A stretch of DNA of 64,000 bases. It comes from Microbacterium testaceum (GTDB taxonomy: Bacteria; Actinomycetota; Actinomycetes; Actinomycetales; Microbacteriaceae). This document shows, in pieces, positions 1-8,089 of the stretch; the first letter of the stretch is position 1; each line of letters opens with the position of its first letter. Where the stretch lies: contig NZ_JAJGNJ010000001.1 of assembly GCF_020781835.1 (NCBI RefSeq), positions 1 to 64,000 of the forward strand, written 5' to 3'. The notes beneath the pieces are model-generated. The model was not told where the DNA came from, searched no databases, and saw only the letters and a list, made by a program, of their open reading frames with translations. Position numbers and translations under genes: made by a program.

Positions 1-2
1 TG

Positions 3-230
3 GGTGTGGGGCTTCGGGAGAAGGTCGTGGTGGTGTCACCCGCCGCCCCCGGCCTGGCCGCCGGGGTCGCGGCCCGCCCGTTCCTCGCCCACGTGCGCCG
101 GCCGCTCGTGCGCCCGCGCGACGGGAGTCTCGTCCACGTGGACCACGCCGCCGACGCGCGGCTGGACGATCACGCGCGCGTACGGATCGCGCTCGCACAG
201 GTGCCGGTGGCCACCCGGCCGCTCAGCTGA
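3..230 (+). CDS. 3' end of an unidentified gene (partial)
   Basis: The open frame is already running at the left edge and ends with TGA at 228-230, so only the last ~76 residues of the product are visible. The fragment is rich in Val, Ala, Arg and His and holds the string VHVDHAADARLDDHARVR. I recognise no family, membrane segment or catalytic motif. GTG at position 6 is in frame but has no visible reason to be the true start. The gene converges on the Dabb gene with a 9-base gap. The function is unknown, and the frame could be fortuitous given the G+C content. Confidence 0.4.
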   Translation, partial: GVGLREKVVVVSPAAPGLAAGVAARPFLAHVRRPLVRPRDGSLVHVDHAADARLDDHARVRIALAQVPVATRPLS

Positions 231-239
231 CGGACGGAG

Positions 240-542
240 TCAGCCCGGGAAATCGACGCTCGCGCGTTCGGCCACGACGGAGCGGACGAACGCCGCGACC
301 TCCTGGTGTGCGGGGTGCACCTGATACCGCTCGAGAGCCTCGACATCGGCGAACTCGCTGACGAGGGCCACGTCCCAGTTCGTCTGCGGGTACGCGACGT
401 TGCGCCCCACCTCGAGGTGCTCGATCTCGGCGATCTCGCCGCGAAGCGACAGCAGGCGCTGGGCGATCTGCTCCGCGTGCAGGGCACGCGTGTCGGCGTC
501 GTCCGCCGCGAGCTTCCATAGGACGATGTGACGGATGCTCAC
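240..542 (-). CDS. Dabb (stress-responsive alpha/beta barrel) protein
   Basis: The 100-residue protein begins MSIRHIVLWKL, the usual opening of Dabb-domain proteins (dimeric ferredoxin-like barrels), and one domain fills it. The pattern 'hydrophobic strand, helix with LHAEQIAQRL, strand WDVALVSEF, helix, HPAHQEVAAFV' fits the family, and the His in the HPAHQ segment is the typical conserved position. The role of such proteins is poorly defined; they are generally small cytoplasmic stress-linked proteins. Its ATG overlaps the stop of the upstream glutaredoxin-like gene by four bases (539-542), so the two are probably translated together. Confidence 0.85.
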   Translation of the reverse strand: MSIRHIVLWKLAADDADTRALHAEQIAQRLLSLRGEIAEIEHLEVGRNVAYPQTNWDVALVSEFADVEALERYQVHPAHQEVAAFVRSVVAERASVDFPG

Positions 543-817
543 GCGGGGGCTCCTTCTGGGTCGGCCGCGAGGAGAGCGGCGCGCAGACGATCGGCGGACA
601 CGCGCCAGTGCGCGTGCAGTTCACCGTCGATGAGGACGACCGGGATCTTTTCCCACCACCGCTCGAACAGCGCGGGATCCTCGGCGATCGACGCCTGCTC
701 CAGGACCACGCGGTCGGCGATGTCTCCGGGGAGATCGGCGACGACGGTCTCGACGATCTGCTCCGCGACGTCGCAGAGGTGGCAGTCGGGTTTGCCGATG
801 AGCGTGAGGGTCGTCAC
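539..817 (-). CDS. glutaredoxin-family protein
   Basis: This 92-residue single-domain thioredoxin-fold protein opens TTLTLIGKPDCHLCD, with a CxxC active site (Cys12-His-Leu-Cys15) directly after the first strand. The cis-proline region reads KIPVVLIDGE. This matches the glutaredoxin-like/DUF836 group, presumed cytoplasmic dithiol redox proteins. I chose GTG at 817 because AGGA lies eight bases before it; the in-frame ATG at 826 has no ribosome binding site. It is followed by the overlapping Dabb gene and preceded by a rhodanese gene on the same strand, a compact sulfur/redox cluster. Confidence 0.85.
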   Translation of the reverse strand: MTTLTLIGKPDCHLCDVAEQIVETVVADLPGDIADRVVLEQASIAEDPALFERWWEKIPVVLIDGELHAHWRVSADRLRAALLAADPEGAPA

Positions 818-847
818 TCCACCCATCCTAGGAGGGCGCGACCGGGG

Positions 848-1141
848 TCAGGACTCGACGTCGTACCCCGAGGCGATCCACTCGCCGGTGCCGCCGTCGA
901 CGTTCGTGGCGTCGTGGCCCCGCGCCGTCAGGGCCTCCACGACCCGCGCGGAGCGACCGCCCGCCTGGCAGATGACGTCGAACGCCCCCTCGGGGAGCAT
1001 GTGCAGGTTCTCGCCGAGCGTCGACATCGGCAGGTTCACCGCACCGGGGACGTGCCCCGCGGCGAACTCATCGACCTCTCGCACGTCGATCAACGGGCGG
1101 TCGCGCCCGGCGCGCAGGTCGTGGACCGAGATGGACTGCAT
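848..1141 (-). CDS. rhodanese-like sulfurtransferase
   Basis: The 97-residue single rhodanese domain has the expected landmarks: LIDVREVDEF near residues 17-26, GHVPGAVNLPM near 29-39, and the active-site loop CQAGGRS with the nucleophilic Cys at residue 58. Single-domain rhodaneses carry persulfide sulfur between cytoplasmic acceptors; no specific substrate can be read here. The start ATG at 1141 has GAGGAG six bases upstream. It lies upstream of the glutaredoxin-like gene on the same strand with a 30-base gap, so co-transcription is likely. Confidence 0.9.
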   Translation of the reverse strand: MQSISVHDLRAGRDRPLIDVREVDEFAAGHVPGAVNLPMSTLGENLHMLPEGAFDVICQAGGRSARVVEALTARGHDATNVDGGTGEWIASGYDVES

Positions 1142-1226
1142 GTGTGCTCCTCGAAAGGACGTCGATGATCGGATGCCGCATACACGAAGCGCCCGTCGGG
1201 TGACAGGCGCTCGGTGTGGTGGTCGC

Positions 1227-1325
1227 TTACTTCTTGTTGCGACGCTGGTGACGAGTCTTGCGAAGCAGCTTGCGGTGCTTCTTCTTCGCCATGCGCTTAC
1301 GGCGCTTCTTGATGACAGAACCCAC
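1227..1325 (-). CDS. small ribosomal protein bS22 (AURKAIP1/COX24 type)
   Basis: This 32-residue, extremely basic peptide (GTG start) begins MGSVIKKRRKRMAKKKHRK and ends RHQRRNKK. It closely matches the 33-residue actinobacterial ribosomal protein bS22 found in mycobacterial 30S subunits. It is often missed because of its size. It sits directly downstream of the excisionase-like HTH gene, with proC nearby, which is the Mycobacterium order proC (Rv0500), Rv0500A, Rv0500B. A possible -10 (TAGACT, minus strand, 1411-1406) overlaps the HTH stop codon, so it may have its own promoter. Confidence 0.93.
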   Translation of the reverse strand: MGSVIKKRRKRMAKKKHRKLLRKTRHQRRNKK

Positions 1326-1408
1326 GGAAAACCTCACTAAGTCGGGGTCTGGGTGCCGATGTCGGCTCCCGGGAACGGGCAGGCGTTGGAAAAAGGCCTC
1401 GGACCAGT

Positions 1409-1600
1409 CTAGCCGACGTCGGAGACCGGACGCTGCACGGCGTCTGCGACGGCGGATTCGGGCACGCGATAGCTCCGACCGAACCGGACCGCGGGGAGTT
1501 CACCCGCATGCACGAGCCGGTAGACCGTCATCTTCGAGACCCGCATGAGGTCTGCGACCTCGGCGACCGTCAGGAAACGCACGTCGGGCAGCTCAGCCAT
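1409..1600 (-). CDS. excisionase-like helix-turn-helix DNA-binding protein
   Basis: The 63-residue protein contains almost only the MerR/excisionase-type winged helix: FLTVAEVADLMRVSKMTVYR followed by the wing segment LPAVRFGRSYRVPESAV. It resembles the small actinobacterial regulator Rv0500A, which likewise precedes the bS22 gene. It has no ligand or dimerisation domain, so it probably binds DNA as part of a larger array or with a partner (inference). The start ATG at 1600 has GGAGG seven bases upstream, and a good promoter lies at 1648-1677. The name 'excisionase' reflects the fold; no integrase or phage gene is near. Confidence 0.9.
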   Translation of the reverse strand: MAELPDVRFLTVAEVADLMRVSKMTVYRLVHAGELPAVRFGRSYRVPESAVADAVQRPVSDVG

Positions 1601-1647
1601 CGATCACCCTCCGCCGCGGGTGACCTTCACCCTCTGATGTGGGACAC

Positions 1648-1677
1648 ACTCTAGGGTCTGGCCGCGACGGCTGTAAA
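1648..1677 (-). promoter_or_regulatory. promoter of the excisionase-like HTH gene
   Basis: Read on the minus strand: -35 TTTACA (1677-1672), an 18-base spacer, then -10 TAGAGT (1653-1648). The expected transcript start, near 1641, leaves a leader of about 40 bases with a Shine-Dalgarno before the ATG at 1600. Confidence 0.65.
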
Positions 1678-1705
1678 CCTATGGGGCTTCTGTGACGTAC
1701 GGGAT

Positions 1706-2101
1706 TCAGCGCCCCGGCAGCTTGCGGAAGGCCGAAGCGACCGAATGCTTCACCGATGCGGCCGCCCGACCGACCACCTCGGCGGCGTGCACGGCGGATT
1801 CCGGGAGCGCCGGCTCGTTCTCGACGTCGATCGAGAAGAACGGCACCAGCCAGTCGTCGACCTCGTCGAGAGGAGCGACGGCCAGGCTGTAGTAGCGATG
1901 CTGGCCTTCCTCGCGAACCGAGACCAATTCGGCCTCGCGCAGCACCTTGAGGTGCTTCGAGACGGTGGGCTGGCTCACCCCCAGCGCATGCACGATCTGC
2001 GAGACGCTCGTGCCCCGCTCCCCGCCCGTGGCGCGGTCGAGCAGCAACTGAAGGATGTCGCGACGCGTGCCGTCAGCGATCACGTCGAAGATGTCCGCCA
2101 T
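1706..2101 (-). CDS. ArsR-family winged-helix regulator
   Basis: The 131-residue protein has an ArsR fold in residues ~1-85: DGTRRDILQLLLDRA, then the recognition helix VSQPTVSKHLKVLREAELV and the wing REEGQHRYYSL. No metal-binding Cys cluster is present, so it is probably not a classical metal sensor. The C-terminal ~45 residues are Ala-rich and unassigned. The start ATG at 2101 has no Shine-Dalgarno, but TAACCT (2113-2108, minus strand) lies six bases before it, so the mRNA may be leaderless. It diverges from the potassium transporter gene, which it might regulate (inference from position). Confidence 0.88.
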   Translation of the reverse strand: MADIFDVIADGTRRDILQLLLDRATGGERGTSVSQIVHALGVSQPTVSKHLKVLREAELVSVREEGQHRYYSLAVAPLDEVDDWLVPFFSIDVENEPALPESAVHAAEVVGRAAASVKHSVASAFRKLPGR

Positions 2102-2168
2102 GGCATTAGGTTAGCCGCGAGCTCGCCCGAGTACCATGATCCGGGTCCGGCTGCGAAGGGAGTCACGC

Positions 2169-3611
2169 ATGGCGGCGACGCCCGAGGGTGTGCGTATGTC
2201 GGTGCGCGTACGGCGCATTGCGTTCCGGGCATGGGACGGACTGCGGGATTCGACGACGGCATCCCCCGCGCGCTTCGCGGTGCTGGTGTTCGTCATCCTG
2301 ATCCTGCTCTTCACGGCGCTGTTCTCGCTGCCCGCCGCTGCTGCCGACGGACAGCGCACCCCGCTGGCGGACGCGCTGTTCACGGCCGTGTCGACCATCT
2401 GCGTCACGGGCCTGTCGACGGTGAACATGTACAGCCACTGGTCGCCGCTCGGTCACGTCATCACCTACCTGGGCGTGAACGTCGGAGCACTCGGCGTTCT
2501 CACGCTGGCGTCGATCCTCGGCCTCGTGATCTCCAAGCGCCTGGGCCTGCGCGCGAAGCTCATCGCGGCCGGGGACAGCAACCCTCTCCGCGTGCACGGT
2601 GGCCCGGTCAACGAGGGGCAGACCATCCGGCTGGGCGAGGTGGGCCAGCTGCTGCGCACCGTCGCCTTGTCCACGCTGGTCATCGAGGCGGGCTTGACCG
2701 TCCTGATCTACCCCTCGCTCATCGTCGGCGGCATCGACCCCGTCGTGGCGCTGTGGGAGGCGCCCTACTACGCCGCGATGGCGTTCACCAACACCGGCTT
2801 CGTGCCGAACGCAGAAGGTCTGACGCCCTTCGCGCGGGACTACTTCCTCCTCACCGTGCTCATGATCGGCGTCTTCCTGGGGTCGATCGGCTTCCCCGTG
2901 ATCTTCACGCTGTGGCGGCACTGGTGGCGGTTCCGGCTGTGGTCGCTGCACGCGAAGCTGACGATCATCACGACCGTCGTCCTCTTCTTCGCCGGCGCCG
3001 GCGTCATTCTGCTGCTGGAATACGACAACCCGCTGACGTTCGGGAGCATGGACGCGTGGGACACCACCTTCCAGGCCTTGTTCCTCTCCGCCATGACCCG
3101 ATCGGGCGGATTCTCGGTGATCGAGATCGGTGATCTGAACGGCGCGACGCTCGTCGTGGGCTCGATGCTCATGTTCGTCGGCGGGGGCTCGGCATCCACC
3201 GCCGGCGGCATCAAGGTCACGACCCTGGCCGTCCTCGCCCTCGCCGTGTGGTCCGAGGCCAAGGGACGCCCGTCGGTGCAGGCGTTCGGCCGACGCATCC
3301 CGAGCGACGTGCAGCGGGTGGCCCTGTCCGTCGTGGCCTGGGGCGCGACGATCGTGGCGCTGTCCACCGTGACGATCAGCCGCATCACCGATGCCCCGAT
3401 CGAGTACGTCCTGTTCGACGTCATCTCCGGGTTCGCCACGGTGGGCCTCTCGACCGGCCTCACCGCCGAACTCCCCGATCCCGCGGTCTACGTCCTCGCT
3501 CTCACGATGTTCATGGGACGGATTGGTACTGTGACACTCGCCGCGGCCGTCGCGGCGTCCTCCCGTTCGCAGCTGTACGCGCTGCCCGTCGAAAGGCCCA
3601 TCGTTGGTTGA
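2169..3611 (+). CDS. trkH: TrkH/KtrB-family potassium transporter, membrane subunit
   Basis: This 480-residue integral membrane protein has the four-repeat K+-channel-like architecture. The selectivity-loop strings STICVTGLST, AFTNTGFVPNAEG, SAMTRSGGFSV and SGFATVGLSTGLT each contain the conserved glycine of a P-loop. It carries K+ inward across the plasma membrane together with a TrkA/KtrA subunit, which follows with an eight-base overlap. I chose ATG 2169 because AGGGAG stands six bases before it; the earlier ATG at 2136 overlaps a likely -10 (TACCAT, 2131-2136). The C-terminus ends shortly after the last membrane segment, as usual for KtrB-like proteins. Confidence 0.92.
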   Translation: MAATPEGVRMSVRVRRIAFRAWDGLRDSTTASPARFAVLVFVILILLFTALFSLPAAAADGQRTPLADALFTAVSTICVTGLSTVNMYSHWSPLGHVITYLGVNVGALGVLTLASILGLVISKRLGLRAKLIAAGDSNPLRVHGGPVNEGQTIRLGEVGQLLRTVALSTLVIEAGLTVLIYPSLIVGGIDPVVALWEAPYYAAMAFTNTGFVPNAEGLTPFARDYFLLTVLMIGVFLGSIGFPVIFTLWRHWWRFRLWSLHAKLTIITTVVLFFAGAGVILLLEYDNPLTFGSMDAWDTTFQALFLSAMTRSGGFSVIEIGDLNGATLVVGSMLMFVGGGSASTAGGIKVTTLAVLALAVWSEAKGRPSVQAFGRRIPSDVQRVALSVVAWGATIVALSTVTISRITDAPIEYVLFDVISGFATVGLSTGLTAELPDPAVYVLALTMFMGRIGTVTLAAAVAASSRSQLYALPVERPIVG

Positions 3612-4275
3612 ACGGATCCGCAGCGACGCGCCCGTCCTGGTCATCGGCCTCGGGCGCTTCGGCGCGGCGTGCGCCGGGGAGCTGGACCGTCTCGACCGCG
3701 AAGTGCTCGCCGTCGACGGCAACCTCGACCTCGTACAGAAGTGGTCGGAGCGCGTGACGCACGCCGTCCAGGCCGACGCCCGCAACATCGACGCCCTGCG
3801 GCAGATCGGCGCTCAGGACTTCCAGGTCGCCGTCGTGGCGGTGGGGTCGCTCATCGAGGCATCCGTCCTGATCACCGCGAACCTCGTCGACCTGAAAGTG
3901 CCGCAGATCTGGGCGAAGGCGGTGTCGCAGTCGCACGGCAAGATCCTCGCCCGCGTCGGCGCGAACCACGTCATCTACCCCGAGGCCGAGGCCGGCGAGC
4001 GCGTCGCGCACCTCGTCAGCGGCCGCATGCTGGACTTCATCCGATTCGACGACGACTTCGTGCTGGCCAAGATGTACCCGCCCAAGCTCGTCCGCGGCGT
4101 GGGCCTGAACGAGTCGGGCGTCCGCACGAAGTACAACGTGACGGTCGTCGGCGTGAAGAGCCCGGGCCGTCCGTTCCGCTACGCCGAGGCGAACACGGTC
4201 GTCACCAACCACGACCTCATCATCGTGTCGGGAACCAACGGCGACATCGAGCGGTTCGCCGCCCTGGATCGCTGA
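3604..4275 (+). CDS. trkA: TrkA/KtrA-type potassium channel regulatory subunit (RCK)
   Basis: The 223-residue protein has an N-terminal Rossmann (RCK-N) domain with GLGRFG at residues 15-20 and an acidic strand end (LAVDGN) that binds nucleotide. A TrkA-C domain follows from about residue 135 (VRGVGLNESGVRTKYNVTVVGVK). It gates the membrane subunit encoded just upstream. The start is TTG at 3604, overlapping the trkH stop, with GAAAGG at 3591-3596; no better start is available. Its length is typical of a single-RCK KtrA rather than the doubled E. coli TrkA. It converges directly on the next gene with no spacer. Confidence 0.92.
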   Translation: MVERIRSDAPVLVIGLGRFGAACAGELDRLDREVLAVDGNLDLVQKWSERVTHAVQADARNIDALRQIGAQDFQVAVVAVGSLIEASVLITANLVDLKVPQIWAKAVSQSHGKILARVGANHVIYPEAEAGERVAHLVSGRMLDFIRFDDDFVLAKMYPPKLVRGVGLNESGVRTKYNVTVVGVKSPGRPFRYAEANTVVTNHDLIIVSGTNGDIERFAALDR

Positions 4276-4563
4276 TCAGGCGTCGATCTCGAGCACGACG
4301 GTGACGACGTCGTCGACGCCGAGCTGCTCGGCATCCTGCAGCGCCTTCTTGATCGGAACGACGTAGGCGCCGTCCTTCGGCCAGAGCGCGGTGGTCACGC
4401 GCGTGGCCCCGATGGTGACGGCGGCGGGGATCATCCCCCAGCCGTAGGTGACCATCGGCGCGACCTCGGCGATCTGGGCGGCCTCGGCGGGCGGCACGGT
4501 GACGAAGTGGTACGGCGCGGGTCCGCGCCAGTGCCAGATCTCCCCGTCGAACCGCAGCAGCAT
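4276..4563 (-). CDS. DUF1905 domain protein
   Basis: This is a 95-residue protein. The opening MLLRFDGEIWHWRGPAPYHF and the end VDDVVTVVLEIDA are characteristic of DUF1905, a small beta-barrel-like domain of unknown biochemical role, here standing alone. The central segment YGWGMIPAAVTIGATRVTTAL and the WPKDG..VPIKKALQ motif are the family core. Its ATG begins one base after the proC stop on the same strand, so it is very probably the second gene of a proC operon. Its stop adjoins the trkA stop. Confidence 0.85.
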   Translation of the reverse strand: MLLRFDGEIWHWRGPAPYHFVTVPPAEAAQIAEVAPMVTYGWGMIPAAVTIGATRVTTALWPKDGAYVVPIKKALQDAEQLGVDDVVTVVLEIDA

Positions 4564-4564
4564 G

Positions 4565-5410
4565 TCAGGCCCCCGCGGCGAGTTCCTTCGCGCGGGCGAG
4601 GGCGGCCTCGGCGGCCCTCGTGAACGTGTCGTCCAGATCCGCGCCCTGGAGCACCGCGATCGCGCGCTCGGTCGTGCCCTTCGGGCTCGTGACGCGGCGA
4701 CGCAGTTCGGCCGGACCGACGTCGGCGGATGCCAGGAGTGCCGTCGCGCCGATGAAGGTCTGCTCGGCCAGCAGGCGCGCGGCGTCGTCGTCGAAGCCCA
4801 TGCGCACCGCGGCTTTCGTGAATTCCTCGATGAGGAGGAAGACGTAGGCCGGGCCGGAGCCGGAGATCGTCGAGAGGGCGTCGATCTGCGATTCCGGCAC
4901 CTCCACGACGTGTCCGACCGTCTCGAACAGCGCGCGCACGAGCGCGACGTCGTCGGCGGACGCCGCGGCGCCGGCGGCGAGACCGGTGACACCCTTGCCG
5001 ACGAGCGACGGGGTGTTCGGCATCGATCGGAGCGTCGCGACACCCTCGCCGAGGTGCCGTGCGAACGTCTCGAGGGTCACTCCGGCCGCGAGGCTCACCA
5101 CGACGGCACCCGGACGCAGGTGCGGCGCGATCTCGTCGAGCAGGTCGGGCACCATGCCCGGCTTCACGCCGATGAGGATCACGTCGGCGGATGCCGCGGC
5201 GGCGACGTTGCCGTCGGGGGCGGTCTCGAGGGCGACGCTGGTCACACCCTCCAACTCGGCGAGTTCGGCCGCCTTGGCGACCGTGCGGTTGGTCGCGACC
5301 ACGCCCCCGCCGGTCAAGCCCGCCGAGACCAGTCCCCGCAGGATCGCCCCTCCCATGGAACCGGCGCCGAGGAACGCGAGCGGGGGCAGGGAGGAAACGG
5401 CATCCGTCAT
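4565..5410 (-). CDS. proC: pyrroline-5-carboxylate reductase
   Basis: The 281-residue enzyme reduces 1-pyrroline-5-carboxylate to L-proline with NAD(P)H, the last step of proline synthesis. It has an N-terminal Rossmann motif LGAGSMGGAI (GxGxxG) near residues 14-23 and the family signature region DALSTISGSGPAYVFLLIEEF near residue 175. Its length and layout are normal. The -10-like TAGACT (5423-5418, minus strand) lies seven bases before the ATG and there is no Shine-Dalgarno, which suggests a leaderless message. A DUF1905 gene follows one base later. Confidence 0.96.
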   Translation of the reverse strand: MTDAVSSLPPLAFLGAGSMGGAILRGLVSAGLTGGGVVATNRTVAKAAELAELEGVTSVALETAPDGNVAAAASADVILIGVKPGMVPDLLDEIAPHLRPGAVVVSLAAGVTLETFARHLGEGVATLRSMPNTPSLVGKGVTGLAAGAAASADDVALVRALFETVGHVVEVPESQIDALSTISGSGPAYVFLLIEEFTKAAVRMGFDDDAARLLAEQTFIGATALLASADVGPAELRRRVTSPKGTTERAIAVLQGADLDDTFTRAAEAALARAKELAAGA

Positions 5411-5509
5411 GCACGCAAGTCTACGAAGCCTGAGTGCGTCGGATAGGGGCGCGCGTTAGAGTCGGAGCGCGCCCGTACCGGAGCGGACGCGAGTGACACG
5501 GAGGACCCC

Positions 5510-6622
5510 ATGACTCTCTTCGACGGCATCACCTCGCGCCTGGTCGAGACCGGTCGGCTGAGCGTCAACGTTCTCGAGCGCGCGGCCGACGACCCCGCCA
5601 CCGTCCCCGAGCAGACCGTGGTCTTCGTCCACGGCAACGTCTCTTCCTCGCTGTTCTGGCAGGAGATCATGCAAGATCTGCCGAGCGATCTGCGGGTCCT
5701 CGCCGTCGACCTGCGCGGCTTCGGCGGAACCGAGCACGCCCCCATCGACGCCACCCGCGGCGTCCGCGATTTCAGCGACGACCTGCACGCGACGCTCGAA
5801 GCCCTCGGCATCCCGACCGCGCACCTGGTGGGCTGGTCGATGGGCGGCGGCGTCATCCTGCAGTACGCGCTGGATCACCCCGTCCTCTCGCTCACGCTGC
5901 AGGCCCCCGTCTCGCCCTATGGATTCGGCGGAACCCGTCGCGACGGGTCGCGGCTGACCGACGACGACGCCGGCACCGGCGCCGGCGCGGCGAACCCGGA
6001 CTTCGTGCAGCGTCTCATCGATCACGACACCACCGCCGACGCCCCCACGTCCCCCCGATCGGTGTTCCGCTCCGGGTACGTCGCGGCCGGGTACACGAGC
6101 GATCACGAGGACGTCTGGGTCGAGTCGATGCTCACGACCTCCACAGCCGGGGGCAACTACCCCGGCGACTCGGTGACGTCGCCGAACTGGCCCGGCTTCG
6201 CCGCGGGGACCATCGGCGTCCTCAACACGATGGCGCCGAAGTACTTCGACGTCTCGGGCATCGTCGACCTCGCCCGCAAGCCCCCCATCCTGTGGATCCA
6301 CGGCACGGCCGACGCGATCGTCTCGGATGCCTCGTTCTACGACCTGAACCACCTCGGTGCCCTGGGCATCGTGCCGGGTTGGCCGGGCGAGGAGGAAGCG
6401 CCGGCACAGCCCATGGTGTCGCAGACCCGCGACGTGCTGGACGCCTACGCCGCCGCCGGCGGCGAGGTCACCGAGATCGCCGTCGAGGGTGCGGGGCACG
6501 CGCCGCACCTGGAGCGGCCGGCGCAGTTCCGCCAGGCGCTGCTGACGCAGATCGGATACGTCGGTCGCCCCGCCGACCCGGCGCCGCCGACCGAGACGAT
6601 CATCCTGCGTTCGGCCGACTGA
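5510..6622 (+). CDS. alpha/beta-hydrolase fold enzyme
   Basis: The 370-residue protein has a classical hydrolase core. The oxyanion HGN motif (VVFVHGNVSSS) is near residue 40. The nucleophile elbow GWSMGGG is near residues 106-112, a late acidic residue sits in IHGTADAIVSD, and the catalytic His lies in GAGHAPHLERP near the C-terminus. The insert between elbow and cap is long (~130 residues), giving a large lid. The substrate cannot be read. The ATG has GGAGG six bases upstream. It is followed ten bases later by a luciferase-like oxidoreductase gene, probably in one transcript. Confidence 0.9.
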   Translation: MTLFDGITSRLVETGRLSVNVLERAADDPATVPEQTVVFVHGNVSSSLFWQEIMQDLPSDLRVLAVDLRGFGGTEHAPIDATRGVRDFSDDLHATLEALGIPTAHLVGWSMGGGVILQYALDHPVLSLTLQAPVSPYGFGGTRRDGSRLTDDDAGTGAGAANPDFVQRLIDHDTTADAPTSPRSVFRSGYVAAGYTSDHEDVWVESMLTTSTAGGNYPGDSVTSPNWPGFAAGTIGVLNTMAPKYFDVSGIVDLARKPPILWIHGTADAIVSDASFYDLNHLGALGIVPGWPGEEEAPAQPMVSQTRDVLDAYAAAGGEVTEIAVEGAGHAPHLERPAQFRQALLTQIGYVGRPADPAPPTETIILRSAD

Positions 6623-6632
6623 GGGAGACCGC

Positions 6633-7562
6633 GTGGAGTACTGCCTGTTCACCGAGCCCCAGCAGGGGTTCTCGTACGACGACCAGCTCGCCTTCGCGCG
6701 CTCGGCCGAAACACACGGTCTGGACGGCTTCTTCCGCTCCGATCACTATCTGCGCTCGGGCGACGGTGATCCCCTCCCCGGCCCGACCGACGCCTGGACG
6801 ACGCTCGCCGGCCTTGCGCGGGAGACGTCGCGCATCCGCCTCGGGACGCTCGTCTCCTCGGTGACCTTCCGCGTGCCCGGCATCCTCGCCATCCAGGTGG
6901 CCCAGGTGGATGCCATGTCCGGCGGGCGGGTCGAGCTGGGCCTGGGAACCGGCTGGTTCGCGGCGGAACATGCCGCCTACGGCATCCCCTTCCCCGCGCG
7001 CCGCTTCGATCTGCTGGAGGAGCAGCTCGCGATCGTGACGGGCCTGTGGTCCACCCCGATCAGCGAGACCTTCTCGTTCGAGGGCGCGCACTACCGCCTG
7101 GATGCCGCCCCGGCCCTGCCCAAGCCCGTGCAATCTCCCCTCCCGGTGATCGTCGGCGGCGGCGGTCCGCGGCGCACGCCGGCCCTCGCGGCCCGCTTCG
7201 CGACCGAGTTCAACATCGGCTTCGTCGCCGAGGAGATCGTCGCGGAGAAGTTCGCCGGGGTGCGCGCCGCGTGCGAGCAGTTCGAGCGCGACCCCGCGAC
7301 GCTGAAGCTCTCGGTGGCGCTGCCGACGATCGTCGGCGCCGACGACAGCGCGATCGAGCGCCGCCTCGCGGCCATCGGACAGACACGCGAGCAGTTCGAC
7401 AACGGCGCCAACCTCATCGGGCGTCCCGACGAGATCGCGGCGAAGGTGGAGCGCCTGCGTGCCCTGGGCGCCGGCCGCGTGTACTTCCAGCTCCTCGATC
7501 TCCGCGACGTCGACCACGCCGACGAGATCGGCACCGACCTGCTGCCGCTGCTGCCCCGCTGA
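6633..7562 (+). CDS. luciferase-like (LLM class) F420/flavin-dependent oxidoreductase
   Basis: The 309-residue protein has a bacterial-luciferase-like TIM barrel. Its opening (EYCLFTEPQQGFSYDDQLAFA), GFFRSDHYL, SGGRVELGLGTGWFAAEH and the SLPVIVGGGGPRRTP-type strand place it in the actinobacterial LLM/F420 group. Such enzymes transfer hydride from reduced F420 or FMN to varied substrates; the actual cofactor and substrate are not visible. The start is GTG 6633, after GAGGGAGA. It appears to be co-transcribed with the upstream hydrolase and converges on tadA. Confidence 0.88.
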   Translation: MEYCLFTEPQQGFSYDDQLAFARSAETHGLDGFFRSDHYLRSGDGDPLPGPTDAWTTLAGLARETSRIRLGTLVSSVTFRVPGILAIQVAQVDAMSGGRVELGLGTGWFAAEHAAYGIPFPARRFDLLEEQLAIVTGLWSTPISETFSFEGAHYRLDAAPALPKPVQSPLPVIVGGGGPRRTPALAARFATEFNIGFVAEEIVAEKFAGVRAACEQFERDPATLKLSVALPTIVGADDSAIERRLAAIGQTREQFDNGANLIGRPDEIAAKVERLRALGAGRVYFQLLDLRDVDHADEIGTDLLPLLPR

Positions 7563-7569
7563 GCCGCGC

Positions 7570-8034
7570 TCAGTCCCGTCGGCGTTCGAAGAACCCCCGC
7601 AGCAGGGCGGAGGCCTCGTCCTCGGCGACCCCGCCCACCACCTCGACGCGGTGGGGCAGGCGCCGGTCACGGAGCACGTCGTAGAGGGAACCCGCGGCCC
7701 CCGCTTTGGCATCCCACGATCCGAAGACCACGCGCGGCACGCGAGCCTGCAGCACCGCTCCCGCGCACATGACGCAGGGCTCGAGCGTCACCACGAGCGT
7801 GCACCCGTCGAGGTGCCACGTGCCCAGGCGTGCCGCGGCCTCGCGGAGAGCCGCGACCTCGGCGTGCGCGGTGGGGTCGTTCGTGAGCTCGCGGAGATTG
7901 CGTCCTTCACCGACGATGCGCCCCTCAGCATCGAGCACGACGGCCCCCACGGGAACGTCGTCGTGATCCGACGCGGTGCGGGCGAGCGCGAGCGCGCGCC
8001 GCATCGCGGCGAGGTCGGCGGGGGCGGGGGTCAC
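7570..8034 (-). CDS. tadA: tRNA-specific adenosine deaminase
   Basis: This 154-residue cytidine-deaminase-fold enzyme has the zinc site HAE (His57, Glu59) and PCxxC (Cys87, Cys90, in [11 protein letters not shown]). It converts A34 to inosine in the wobble position of tRNA-Arg(ACG); that tRNA gene is in this same window at 49368-49440. I chose GTG 8034 for a normal N-terminus and a GGAG five bases upstream; longer in-frame extensions run into the divergent upp gene. The length matches the family. Confidence 0.93.
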   Translation of the reverse strand: MTPAPADLAAMRRALALARTASDHDDVPVGAVVLDAEGRIVGEGRNLRELTNDPTAHAEVAALREAAARLGTWHLDGCTLVVTLEPCVMCAGAVLQARVPRVVFGSWDAKAGAAGSLYDVLRDRRLPHRVEVVGGVAEDEASALLRGFFERRRD

Positions 8035-8089
8035 GGTGCTCCGAAAGACGAGGGTGGAGGGCCGGGGTCGAGCGGCTAGCCTTGAGCCT

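Noticed and set aside
1409..1600. Phage excision module, suggested by the excisionase-like protein
   Set aside because: No integrase, attachment repeat or phage gene is nearby. The neighbourhood matches a chromosomal mycobacterial gene order.
1745..3788. Long frames overlapping trkH on both strands (462 and 541 codons)
   Set aside because: They are Arg/His/Asp-rich with no domains and lie in the wrong frames of the clear TrkH gene.
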